From CAYVXE01 sp964455375 (GTDB lineage: Bacteria; Zhuqueibacterota; Zhuqueibacteria; Oceanimicrobiales; Oceanimicrobiaceae): a stretch of 5,268 nucleotides of DNA. Shown here piece after piece: positions 1 through 5,268 of this stretch (the stretch's first letter is position 1; every line of letters begins with the position of its first letter). The notes below the pieces were generated by a model that made no database searches, had not been told where the DNA came from, and worked only from the letters and a program-made list of their open reading frames with translations. Where the stretch lies: NCBI GenBank assembly GCA_964455375.1, contig CAYVXE010000183.1:1-5268 (forward strand). The letters run 5' to 3'. The position numbers were made by a program, and so were the translations under genes.

Positions 1-851
1 AACGGGTTATTCAATTCATGACTGATGCCGGCTACCAGTTCAGCCAGAGCCGCCATTTTACTCGACTGCACGAGCTGTGCCTGTGTTTCTTTTAATTCTC
101 TTGTACGCTCTGCAACTTTTTCCTCAAGCCCCGTATTTAATTCAGTGATTTGTCTGAACTGATACCGCATCGTCGCCAGAATAAAAATCACAACTGAAAT
201 TGGAAACGCAACAAATGCAAGGGAATAGGTTTTTACATTCACCAGTGGCAAAATAAGTCGTAACAAAGCGAACAAAAAAAAGGTTGTCCCGAAACCGAGT
301 AGATTGAATAGCAGCATCTCCCGTTTTGATAATATACGGGTTGCTTTGTAATCTTTATAGAGTAAAATCACCATAAAAATTGAAATGCCCAATAAATAAA
401 AAATGACAAGCGGAAACAAAGAGCCGTAGATATGTTTAAAATTACCCGGTGGATAGTACTGCACACCCGAAATTATCCAATTTGTAAACAGAGTTATTAT
501 GTCAAGAACAATGCCACTAATAACAAAGATAATCAAATAGCCCCGAAAAGAAATACCCAAAAAGGATGTATCTAGCCTGTACAAGTAGTCGGATATTTCC
601 AAAACATAATACAGTGCCAACAGAATCGTCGGGATTACAAAAACAAATGCCAGTTTAGACCAACTTACTGCGCCTGCCACGGTTTGCGAATTATAAAAGG
701 CAAAGGAAGCAAACGTTGTGAACCCCAACAAAAATGTAAAAAATGCGAACACGACATTCACCTTTTCTCTTTTACCATAAGCAAGGGAAATAAAACTCAG
801 CATGAACAGAAACAATGCTGACACAAAAGACGTAATGGCATTCGCATTCAT
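1..851 (-). CDS. Membrane sensor histidine kinase, N-terminal part (cut by window edge)
   Basis: This is the first 283 codons of a two-component sensor kinase; the rest of the HisKA domain and the ATPase domain lie beyond base 1. I translated it by hand. Residues 1-228 hold about seven hydrophobic segments (near 5-25, 33-53, 66-84, 103-124, 143-164, 179-200, 208-227), resembling 7TM-type histidine kinase sensor regions. A charged, coiled-coil-like linker follows (about 235-262, with EEKVAERTRELKET). The HisKA H-box comes next, GISHELNNP, with the presumed phospho-acceptor His278. The start ATG at 851-849 is chosen because an in-frame stop (861-863) lies just upstream and the first transmembrane segment begins at once. 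No good Shine-Dalgarno precedes it, so translation may be coupled to the permease gene ending 22 bp upstream. The ligand is unknown. The membrane part is visibly more AT-rich than the neighbouring genes. The family call is firm; the 7TM subclass is inference from hydropathy by eye. Confidence 0.92.
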   Translation of the reverse strand, partial: MNANAITSFVSALFLFMLSFISLAYGKREKVNVVFAFFTFLLGFTTFASFAFYNSQTVAGAVSWSKLAFVFVIPTILLALYYVLEISDYLYRLDTSFLGISFRGYLIIFVISGIVLDIITLFTNWIISGVQYYPPGNFKHIYGSLFPLVIFYLLGISIFMVILLYKDYKATRILSKREMLLFNLLGFGTTFFLFALLRLILPLVNVKTYSLAFVAFPISVVIFILATMRYQFRQITELNTGLEEKVAERTRELKETQAQLVQSSKMAALAELVAGISHELNNP

Positions 852-873
852 TGAATCAGGTTACATTTCTCAA

Positions 874-2172
874 TTATTTCCGGAATAGAATTCTTCTCCT
901 GCTAAAAAAAAGCTCCACGATAATGACAACCAAATAAAATAAAACAATCCAGACCAGTGTGACCAGTTGGTTATTCCACAAATAATAAATGAGTGTACAC
1001 ACCGTCGCCGCCATAAGCAGAATTCCCAGAAGAACCATCCAGGCTTTACTCTTTGTTTTTTCCAACAATCGCAAATTCGCGACTGATATGCCGATTGAAA
1101 CCAGTAGGAACGTCATACTCGAAAAAGCAGCGATGGTCTCTAAGCCACCTGTCAGCGTGAAAAAGATACCAAGCGCTGCTAAGACCACAACAGCTACCCA
1201 CGGAATGTCGGTTTTGTTCCGGAATGAAAATACCTGCGGCATTTTTTCATCGGTTGCCATTTCAGCCATCATACGCGATGCCCCAAACATCGTTCCATTA
1301 ACGGCAGACGATGTGGCTAACAATGCGGCCAGGCCCACAAGTATTCGACCTGAATTTCCCAGTACCGGCTCCGCAGCTGCAGCCAGAGCATATTCTTTCG
1401 CGGCACCTAATTCTGCCGGGGTTAAATTACCAATCCCCACAACCGCAAGTACGATATAGATAATTGATGTAATCACAATGGAACCATAGATGCCTTTAGG
1501 AATATTTCTTTCCGGGTTCGTTGTTTCGCAGACTGCGTTTGTGATAAGCTGAAATCCTTCGTATGCCACAAAAATAAGTGCGCCGGCCATGAAAACAGAA
1601 GACGTTCCACGACTCAACACCGGGAACACGTGGTCAGACCTCACCGTGGTCAAACCGATAATACCAAACAAAGATAAGATGATGATTTTGGTGTAAACGA
1701 CCATGTCCTCAGCCTCCCCACTGGCCTTCACACCCCTGAGGTTTACGGCCATAAAAAAAAGCAGAACACCAGCAGACAAAAACATCCGTGCAAGCGCCGA
1801 GCTCGCGTTGCCTAACAAATCCGCTCCATAGGCACCAAACGTAAAAGCATACAAAGCCAGGGTACCGATATATCCAACGATAACCGTCCAACCTGCAACT
1901 CCGGCAACATTCAACTGATGTGGGAATGCCCGTTCAAGGTAAGTGAAACTGGCGCCGTCACTGTGAAATGCAAGTGCCAGTTTAATGTAAGAGTACCCGG
2001 CAGAAAGCGCTATAACGCTTCCCAGAGCAAAGGCTAAGGGTGCCGCGTGGCCACTGATATCTACAGCCATACCGAGGACGGAAAAGATACCACCACCTAT
2101 CATGCCGCCAACCCCCATTGCAATCAGTTCCTTTAATCCGAATTTTTCTATTTTTGCCATACTTTTACCCAT
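874..2172 (-). CDS. APC-superfamily amino acid/polyamine permease
   Basis: This is an inner-membrane transporter of the amino acid-polyamine-organocation family, which move amino acids or polyamines by symport or exchange. It has 432 residues, a usual length, with about twelve hydrophobic segments. The TM1 unwound-helix glycine motif is present (GGMIGGGIFSVLG, 22-34), as are the TM6 substrate-site region FVAYEGF (201-207), the following loop ETTNPERNIPKG (216-227) and the cytoplasmic-loop motif FGASRMMAEMA (296-306). The C-terminus ends in a basic tail (SRRRILFRK). There is no added universal-stress or RCK-type domain, so it is not a KimA-like potassium importer of the long type. Substrate cannot be read from the sequence. 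It lies 21 bp after the diadenylate cyclase gene and 22 bp before the histidine kinase, so all three are probably cotranscribed. The start may be Met5 (ATG at 2160-2158) rather than Met1, because the ribosome binding site abuts Met1. Confidence 0.95.
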   Translation of the reverse strand: MGKSMAKIEKFGLKELIAMGVGGMIGGGIFSVLGMAVDISGHAAPLAFALGSVIALSAGYSYIKLALAFHSDGASFTYLERAFPHQLNVAGVAGWTVIVGYIGTLALYAFTFGAYGADLLGNASSALARMFLSAGVLLFFMAVNLRGVKASGEAEDMVVYTKIIILSLFGIIGLTTVRSDHVFPVLSRGTSSVFMAGALIFVAYEGFQLITNAVCETTNPERNIPKGIYGSIVITSIIYIVLAVVGIGNLTPAELGAAKEYALAAAAEPVLGNSGRILVGLAALLATSSAVNGTMFGASRMMAEMATDEKMPQVFSFRNKTDIPWVAVVVLAALGIFFTLTGGLETIAAFSSMTFLLVSIGISVANLRLLEKTKSKAWMVLLGILLMAATVCTLIYYLWNNQLVTLVWIVLFYLVVIIVELFFSRRRILFRK

Positions 2173-2179
2173 TCCTCCC
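2173..2179 (-). promoter_or_regulatory. Shine-Dalgarno of the permease gene, start-deciding
   Basis: On the minus strand GGGAGGA directly touches the ATG at 2172-2170, leaving only one base between GGAGG and that codon, which is too close for normal initiation. The in-frame ATG at 2160-2158 (Met5, MAKIEKFG) has a 13-base gap, slightly long but workable. The true product may therefore be 428 residues. Confidence 0.65.
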
Positions 2180-2193
2180 GAAATTCTTAAAAA

Positions 2194-2793
2194 TCAGTCC
2201 GACGCAATTGTAATCTTTTTTGACACAACAGTCAGTTGTTCATGCTTGCTTTTTTCAACGGTAGCTTCCTGCACATAAAAACTCTGGTGATCGATCAGCC
2301 ATAATTCGGGCAAAATTTCACCGACGATTTCACCATCATCAAAAACACGAACAACCGAGCTTGTGGACACAACCACGACCACCGCATCGGTGTATTTGCT
2401 CATGGCCATTGCCGCCATGTGCCGTGTTCCCAATCCCATCGGCAGATGCACACCATCGGTGGGTGCTTCCAGAAACCGGGCAGCGGAGATGACCACGCCA
2501 TCGTTGGAAACGACAAACGCACCATCCAATTGCGCCAGTTCTTTGACGGTCTCCCGCATATCTGCATTTTGTATCTGTTTCAATTTTTCGCTGTGTCCAT
2601 AGAGCGGATCTAAAATCAGCGGTCGGGAACTGTCCAGAACGTTAAGCTCATCACCGACGGTAAAAATGGTGCCTATTTTCTGACCTTCCCGGCCTTCACG
2701 GGCAATCTGTACGGCTAACTCCAACACACTCTGTAGCACGGCACACGAAACATTGCGTTCCGGAGAACAAATTCGTTTAAATAGTTTACTCAT
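2194..2793 (-). CDS. Diadenylate cyclase (DAC/DisA_N) domain protein, c-di-AMP synthase-like
   Basis: The family condenses two ATP into cyclic di-AMP. The 199-residue protein is a stand-alone DAC domain with no membrane segment and no DisA-type DNA-binding part, so it is probably cytosolic. Visible motifs are ELAVQIAREGREGQKIGTIF (25-44) followed by VGD, the DGA motif at 90-92, and GTRHMAA at 122-128, which corresponds to the GTRHR nucleotide-binding motif. TDAVVVVVS (135-143) and RVFDDGEIVGEI (149-160) complete the core. The overall pattern resembles the archaeal/DacZ-like and related bacterial DAC proteins more than CdaA. Two departures stand out: Met126 replaces the second Arg of RHR, and the SEE-like acidic motif after the VVVS strand reads STSS (143-146). 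Activity is therefore uncertain. The start ATG has a good AAAGG six bases upstream. It heads a likely operon with the permease and kinase. The domain call is confident; catalysis is inference. Confidence 0.92.
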   Translation of the reverse strand: MSKLFKRICSPERNVSCAVLQSVLELAVQIAREGREGQKIGTIFTVGDELNVLDSSRPLILDPLYGHSEKLKQIQNADMRETVKELAQLDGAFVVSNDGVVISAARFLEAPTDGVHLPMGLGTRHMAAMAMSKYTDAVVVVVSTSSVVRVFDDGEIVGEILPELWLIDHQSFYVQEATVEKSKHEQLTVVSKKITIASD

Positions 2794-2823
2794 GGGTCAC
2801 CTTTTCATTTTAATCAGTACCTT

Positions 2824-2832
2824 AAAATAGCA
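2824..2832 (-). promoter_or_regulatory. Candidate extended -10 element before the cyclase gene
   Basis: On the minus strand TGCTATTTT fits an extended -10 pattern (TGn plus a hexamer matching TATAAT at 4 of 6), about 30 bases upstream of the cyclase ATG. No recognisable -35 box lies 16-18 bases further upstream. If real, it would let the cyclase-permease-kinase genes be transcribed separately from the CDF gene. Confidence 0.22.
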
Positions 2833-2836
2833 CTTG

Positions 2837-2868
2837 CCGAAAACACCCCCTCTACCTTACCATTTCGG
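2837..2868 (-). repeat. Inverted repeat in the CDF-cyclase gap
   Basis: CCGAAA (2837-2842) pairs with TTTCGG (2863-2868) around a 20-base loop that is purine-rich on the transcribed strand. It sits in the 96-bp gap between the CDF stop and the cyclase start. No T-run follows directly in the minus direction, so it is not a typical intrinsic terminator. It may be a chance hairpin or a weak leader structure. Confidence 0.25.
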
Positions 2869-2889
2869 TTACGGCGGCTGTATCCATGT

Positions 2890-3813
2890 TTACGCGTCCA
2901 CATGTTTTTGCCGGTTGTTGATTAACCCGACTTCTTTACACTGCTCACATTCAAACTGCAGCGTAATGTGCTGAATGCCAAATTTTTCCTGTAAAATATG
3001 TTCAATTTGATCGTGCAAATCGCAGCTTTTACTGATTAGCATGTCTTCAATGTTGACATGCCCTTCCAGGTGGATGTCATTTTCACCCACTGTCCAGATA
3101 TGGATATGATGAATGTCCTGTACCTCAGAGAAAGCCTCCACAGCATCCCGAACGGCTTCCAGAGAAATATCCCGGGGTGCACCTTCCATTAAAACGTGTA
3201 CAGCCTGAATGAGGATATGGTAGCTCTCCCTCAAAATATACAAACCGATGACAATCGTCAACACAGGATCAATCCAGTAAAGCTTCCAAAATGTAATGGC
3301 AACGCCGCCGAGGATGACTCCCACCGAAGAAACTGCATCACTCAACAAATGCAGATACGTCGATTTGATATTCATGCTGTGTTTGGAGTCCCGTTGCAGC
3401 AGGAGCACTCCTAAAACATTGGCCAACAACCCAACTGCTGCCACTCCCATCATTAAACGACCAACAACCGGTTCCGGGTGCATAATACGAACGACTGCTT
3501 CGTAGAACAAGTAAACCGAAATCACCACGAGAACCGAAGAGTTGATGACGGCTGCAAAAATCTCGGCCCGTTTCAGGCCAAATGTATGGCGGTACGAATT
3601 TTCTCTTAATTTTAATTTTAAGGCAACATAACTGACGACCACGGAAATACCGTCGCTGAAATTGTGCAGCGCATCGGAAATAAGCGACAAACTTCCGGCC
3701 ATGACGCCACCGACAATTTCCACGATGGTGATAACGAAATTCAATAGCATTGTGGTAAGCAGACGTGCACCTGTCGTAGGTGCAGTATCTTGGTGTGTGT
3801 GTAAATGGATCAT
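2890..3813 (-). CDS. CDF-family zinc/cation efflux transporter (CzcD/ZitB-like)
   Basis: Cation diffusion facilitators export divalent metals from the cytoplasm in exchange for protons, usually as inner-membrane dimers. The 307-residue protein has six hydrophobic segments (about 18-38, 44-65, 84-106, 117-138, 152-174, 180-200) and a cytoplasmic C-terminal domain. TM2 carries HNFSD (His50, Asp54) and TM5 carries HLLSD (His155, Asp159). This HxxxD pair is the arrangement of zinc-type CDFs such as CzcD, rather than the DxxxD of YiiP/FieF. The C-terminal domain has HHIHIW (235-240) and HLEGHV (248-253), and ends with a CxxC pair (Cys289, Cys292) after the conserved QFE. The N-terminus is His-rich (HLHTH, 3-7). 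The start is supported by AAGGA with a seven-base spacer. It lies 96 bp upstream of the cyclase gene, so cotranscription is possible but less certain than for the genes downstream. Zn2+ is the best guess; Co2+ or Cd2+ are also possible. Confidence 0.96.
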   Translation of the reverse strand: MIHLHTHQDTAPTTGARLLTTMLLNFVITIVEIVGGVMAGSLSLISDALHNFSDGISVVVSYVALKLKLRENSYRHTFGLKRAEIFAAVINSSVLVVISVYLFYEAVVRIMHPEPVVGRLMMGVAAVGLLANVLGVLLLQRDSKHSMNIKSTYLHLLSDAVSSVGVILGGVAITFWKLYWIDPVLTIVIGLYILRESYHILIQAVHVLMEGAPRDISLEAVRDAVEAFSEVQDIHHIHIWTVGENDIHLEGHVNIEDMLISKSCDLHDQIEHILQEKFGIQHITLQFECEQCKEVGLINNRQKHVDA

Positions 3814-3970
3814 CGACTCTTCCTTTTATTTTTTGGTTCGTTTAGCCAGGATTATCCATAAGCCACAGACAACAAAGTTTCGCTAAGCCGCAATTTTCAA
3901 CGCCCAAGATTTCCAAATCAAAAAAACCAAATTTGAAGAACTTCTTTTTTCGATGTTTGTGTACAGTCAT

Positions 3971-4010
3971 TGTCCGTTTTTCCATCCGTTTGAATCCATG
4001 TCATCCGTGT
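3971..4010 (-). repeat. Degenerate GGAT-type short tandem repeat, intergenic
   Basis: In the 237-bp gap between pldA and the CDF gene, the minus strand reads as spaced units beginning CGGATG, TGGATT, CGGATG and CGGACA. The repeated cores are 9, 10 and 12 bases apart, and A-rich fillers separate the later units. This looks like a decayed copy of the ACGGAT-rich dispersed intergenic repeats found in many environmental bacterial genomes. The rest of the gap is AT-rich. It has an A7 run on the plus strand (T7 on the transcribed strand) at about 3920-3927 but no strong stem before it. I see no gene there. Confidence 0.4.
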
Positions 4011-4050
4011 GCCATTTTTTGTGTTTGCTCAGACTTCCCAAAACAAGAGA

Positions 4051-4995
4051 TCACAACCAATTCGTTAATTCCACACCGGCGCCTATACGTGTAGAATTGT
4101 GATTATAATCAATAAGACTCTCACCGTAACCAGTGAAGAATTGTACATAGCCGCGAATCTTCCGTACCAATGGGAAACTCCAGTCCAACTGCAAAGCGGC
4201 TCGCTGCGTCGTCTTCAAATTATCCCGAAATAAAAAGGTTAACGTATGCTTACCCAACGGCAAAATGCCTCTTAAATGTCCATGCCCCATAAAATTGGTG
4301 ATGTCCGGATTGTCATCACCCTCGGCATCCAGGGGAGATGATTTCGCACCTTCAGATAACCGTATCCAGGGTCGGAACTCAAAAACCATTCGGTTGTGAA
4401 TATCAAAAACAATTTGTGCAAACACCCGGTTCCAACTTCTGGACGCAGGTACATCACGGCCGTTGGATTGATGGTCAATTCCTAAATTAACTAACCGGAT
4501 TTTTAAACCATGAAAATTCTTATTGGTGTGAATCATAATAAACGCTTCCGGTTCGTAGTTTGTCTCCCGAAACGGACTGGAAATGGCGCTGTTGTACACC
4601 TGCCACCAGTTCTGTTGTGTATAAGCAATATAAAAATTTATCCTGTCACTGAAAAGACCTTTCCCAACTAATACCTTGAAACTAATCTGAAACTTTGCCT
4701 CTACATGATTAAGGGTGTGCTCAAAACCAATTTGTCCCGCTTTTGCATTGTTTGGTGAGCTGTAGTAGTATGCGGGCATAAAATAAATTGGCCGGTGCGG
4801 TAAAATGGCAAACGGATTACCCACATCTTTAGCTTCATATTTAAAACGGCGGTCGACTCTTGACGTGTCTGTAGATGCCTTAAGCTCAATAACCTCCACC
4901 GAGCCGCTGTCCGCTATGCAAGTCGCGGCATTGCATTCCCCAAAAGTAAATACTGCTCCCCAAAGCAGCAGCACAAGGTACTTAGCTTGCACCAT
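4051..4995 (-). CDS. pldA: Outer-membrane phospholipase A (OMPLA)
   Basis: OMPLA is a calcium-dependent outer-membrane beta-barrel that hydrolyses phospholipids mislocalised to the outer leaflet and so keeps lipid asymmetry. The 314-residue protein starts with a signal peptide (hydrophobic 6-18, likely cleavage near Ala23/Ala24). The family entry motif NPFAILPHRPIYFMP (60-74) follows, then YTQQNWWQVYNS (125-136) and SPFRETNYEPE (140-150). The catalytic residues are all present with the E. coli spacing: His175 and Ser177 in DHQSNGR, and Asn189 in SRSWNR. Arg180 and Ser185 match residues that support the oxyanion/calcium site. DNPDITNFMGHG (228-239) and the terminal strand region GYGESLIDYNHNSTRIGAGV (289-308) are also typical. 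It is slightly longer than E. coli PldA (289 residues), mainly at the N-terminus. The start is fixed by AAGGAGG eight bases upstream. It is separated from the CDF gene by 237 bp and is probably its own unit. Confidence 0.97.
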   Translation of the reverse strand: MVQAKYLVLLLWGAVFTFGECNAATCIADSGSVEVIELKASTDTSRVDRRFKYEAKDVGNPFAILPHRPIYFMPAYYYSSPNNAKAGQIGFEHTLNHVEAKFQISFKVLVGKGLFSDRINFYIAYTQQNWWQVYNSAISSPFRETNYEPEAFIMIHTNKNFHGLKIRLVNLGIDHQSNGRDVPASRSWNRVFAQIVFDIHNRMVFEFRPWIRLSEGAKSSPLDAEGDDNPDITNFMGHGHLRGILPLGKHTLTFLFRDNLKTTQRAALQLDWSFPLVRKIRGYVQFFTGYGESLIDYNHNSTRIGAGVELTNWL

Positions 4996-5003
4996 ATTTT
5001 TCC

Positions 5004-5010
5004 CCTCCTT
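5004..5010 (-). promoter_or_regulatory. Strong Shine-Dalgarno of pldA
   Basis: The minus strand reads AAGGAGG, a perfect anti-16S match, followed by an eight-base A-rich spacer before the ATG at 4995-4993. This fixes the start codon and indicates efficient initiation. Confidence 0.85.
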
Positions 5011-5059
5011 TTACAATTCCAAATCAGACGTGTGCCTGTTGCGAAATTTAACTCCATGC

Positions 5060-5073
5060 AAAACTAGAGTTTT
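5060..5073. promoter_or_regulatory. 14-bp palindrome upstream of pldA, possible operator
   Basis: AAAACT, a two-base centre AG, and AGTTTT form a perfect inverted repeat about 65-78 bp upstream of the pldA start. The position would suit a regulator site in the pldA promoter region. No convincing -35/-10 pair was identified next to it, so it may equally be chance in AT-rich DNA. Confidence 0.25.
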
Positions 5074-5074
5074 C

Positions 5075-5106
5075 TCCGGCAACCGCCCCTGTGTGTCAAC
5101 TTAAGC
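5075..5106 (+). repeat. Imperfect 32-bp direct repeat, copy A
   Basis: This matches copy B at 5166-5197 in 28 of 32 positions, with a repeat period of 91 bp. Both copies start TCCGGCA and end in an identical TGTCAACTTAAGC. A further shared CCCAAACT follows each copy (5119-5126 and 5199-5206), with about 12 extra bases in copy A. It lies in the non-coding stretch right of pldA and looks like dispersed or tandem intergenic repeat material. Confidence 0.7.
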
Positions 5107-5153
5107 GCCCCGTTTGTTCCCAAACTCCACAGACTGTTCGAAAAGTAGCGGTT

Positions 5154-5165
5154 CTGTCATTCCGA
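5154..5165 (+). repeat. CTGTCATTYCGA motif, first copy
   Basis: CTGTCATTCCGA here recurs as CTGTCATTTCGA at 5205-5216, 51 bases further on, with one mismatch. The second copy opens the hairpin at 5205-5250. Sequences of the form TGTCATTTCGAG next to GAAATCT are typical of dispersed intergenic repeats in several Gram-negative phyla (from memory, not checked). Confidence 0.5.
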
Positions 5166-5197
5166 TCCGGCAGTCGCCCTTGGGTGTCAACTTAAGC
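5166..5197 (+). repeat. Imperfect 32-bp direct repeat, copy B
   Basis: Partner of copy A at 5075-5106, identical in 28 of 32 positions. It begins one base after the first CTGTCATTYCGA motif and is followed within eight bases by the second, so the two repeat types are interleaved. Confidence 0.7.
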
Positions 5198-5204
5198 CCC
5201 CAAA

Positions 5205-5250
5205 CTGTCATTTCGAGAAATCTGGTTTGCGCCTAAATCAGACCCCTCGA
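5205..5250. repeat. Hairpin-forming repeat fragment
   Basis: TCGAGAAATCTG (5213-5224) and the reverse complement of 5239-5250 (TCGAGGGGTCTG) agree at 9 of 12 positions, giving an imperfect stem with a 14-base loop. The flank CTCGACTACGCTTCGCTCC (5247-5265) continues the same repeat style and runs off the window. There is no coding sequence in 4996-5268 that I can support. Confidence 0.5.
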
Positions 5251-5268
5251 CTACGCTTCGCTCCGTTC

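Noticed and set aside
989..1459. A 156-codon open frame on the plus strand inside the permease gene
   Set aside because: It is antisense to a clearly conserved permease, its translation is low-quality with no recognisable motif, and it has no supporting ribosome binding site context.
874..2172. KimA-type c-di-AMP-regulated potassium importer
   Set aside because: The permease is 432 residues with no C-terminal cytoplasmic domain, and its motifs fit general amino acid/polyamine APC proteins.
3915..3950. Possible intrinsic terminator in the pldA-CDF gap (GAAGAACTTC with T6 on plus, CAAATTTG with T7 on minus)
   Set aside because: The GAAG/CTTC stem has a two-base loop and CAAATTTG is a loop-less AT palindrome; neither makes a stable hairpin before the T-run.
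4051..4995. pldA signal peptide as a lipoprotein signal (GEC at 19-21)
   Set aside because: The residue before Cys21 is Glu and the lipobox pattern is not met; signal peptidase I cleavage near Ala23/Ala24 fits an outer-membrane barrel.
4805..5104. A 99-codon plus-strand open frame overlapping the start of pldA
   Set aside because: It is opposite the pldA signal peptide and leader and runs into the repeat cluster; no domain or motif is visible.
5205..5268. Integron attC-like site (GCGCCTAAAT plus inverted repeat)
   Set aside because: No paired GTTRRRY/RYYYAAC core sites are present and no integrase or cassette structure is visible; ordinary intergenic repeat is simpler.

Overview
The window looks like a chromosomal segment of a Gram-negative bacterium. 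The main reasons are a complete outer-membrane phospholipase A with a signal peptide and clear AGGAGG-type ribosome binding sites ahead of several genes. The DNA is moderately AT-rich by eye. The diadenylate cyclase domain resembles the stand-alone or archaeal-type subgroup rather than CdaA or DisA. This loosely suggests a lineage around the FCB group (for example Calditrichota-like), but the phylum cannot be settled from the sequence alone.

All five supported genes lie on the minus strand, so transcription runs from right to left. In that order they are: (1) pldA, outer-membrane phospholipase A, 4995-4051; (2) a zinc-type CDF cation efflux protein, 3813-2890; (3) a small diadenylate cyclase (c-di-AMP synthase) domain protein, 2793-2194; (4) an APC-family amino acid/polyamine permease, 2172-874; (5) the N-terminal 283 codons of a multi-membrane-span sensor histidine kinase, 851-1, cut by the window edge just after its phospho-acceptor His box. 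Genes 3 to 5 are separated by only 21 and 22 bp and look like one operon. The CDF gene is 96 bp upstream of them, and pldA is a further 237 bp upstream.

The tight cyclase-permease-kinase cluster is the most interesting biology here. It would place second-messenger synthesis, solute transport and a membrane sensor in one transcript. c-di-AMP is known to control potassium and osmolyte/amino-acid transport in other bacteria, so a link is plausible, but nothing in the sequence proves it. The cyclase departs from the usual motifs at two places near the active site, and its activity should not be assumed.

Non-coding DNA is limited to the 237 bp between pldA and the CDF gene, which contains a degenerate GGAT-type repeat, and the 273 bp right of pldA. 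The latter holds an imperfect 32-bp direct repeat, a repeated TGTCATTYCGA motif and a hairpin, and looks like dispersed intergenic repeat material. No tRNA, rRNA, CRISPR array, transposase or convincing intrinsic terminator was seen.
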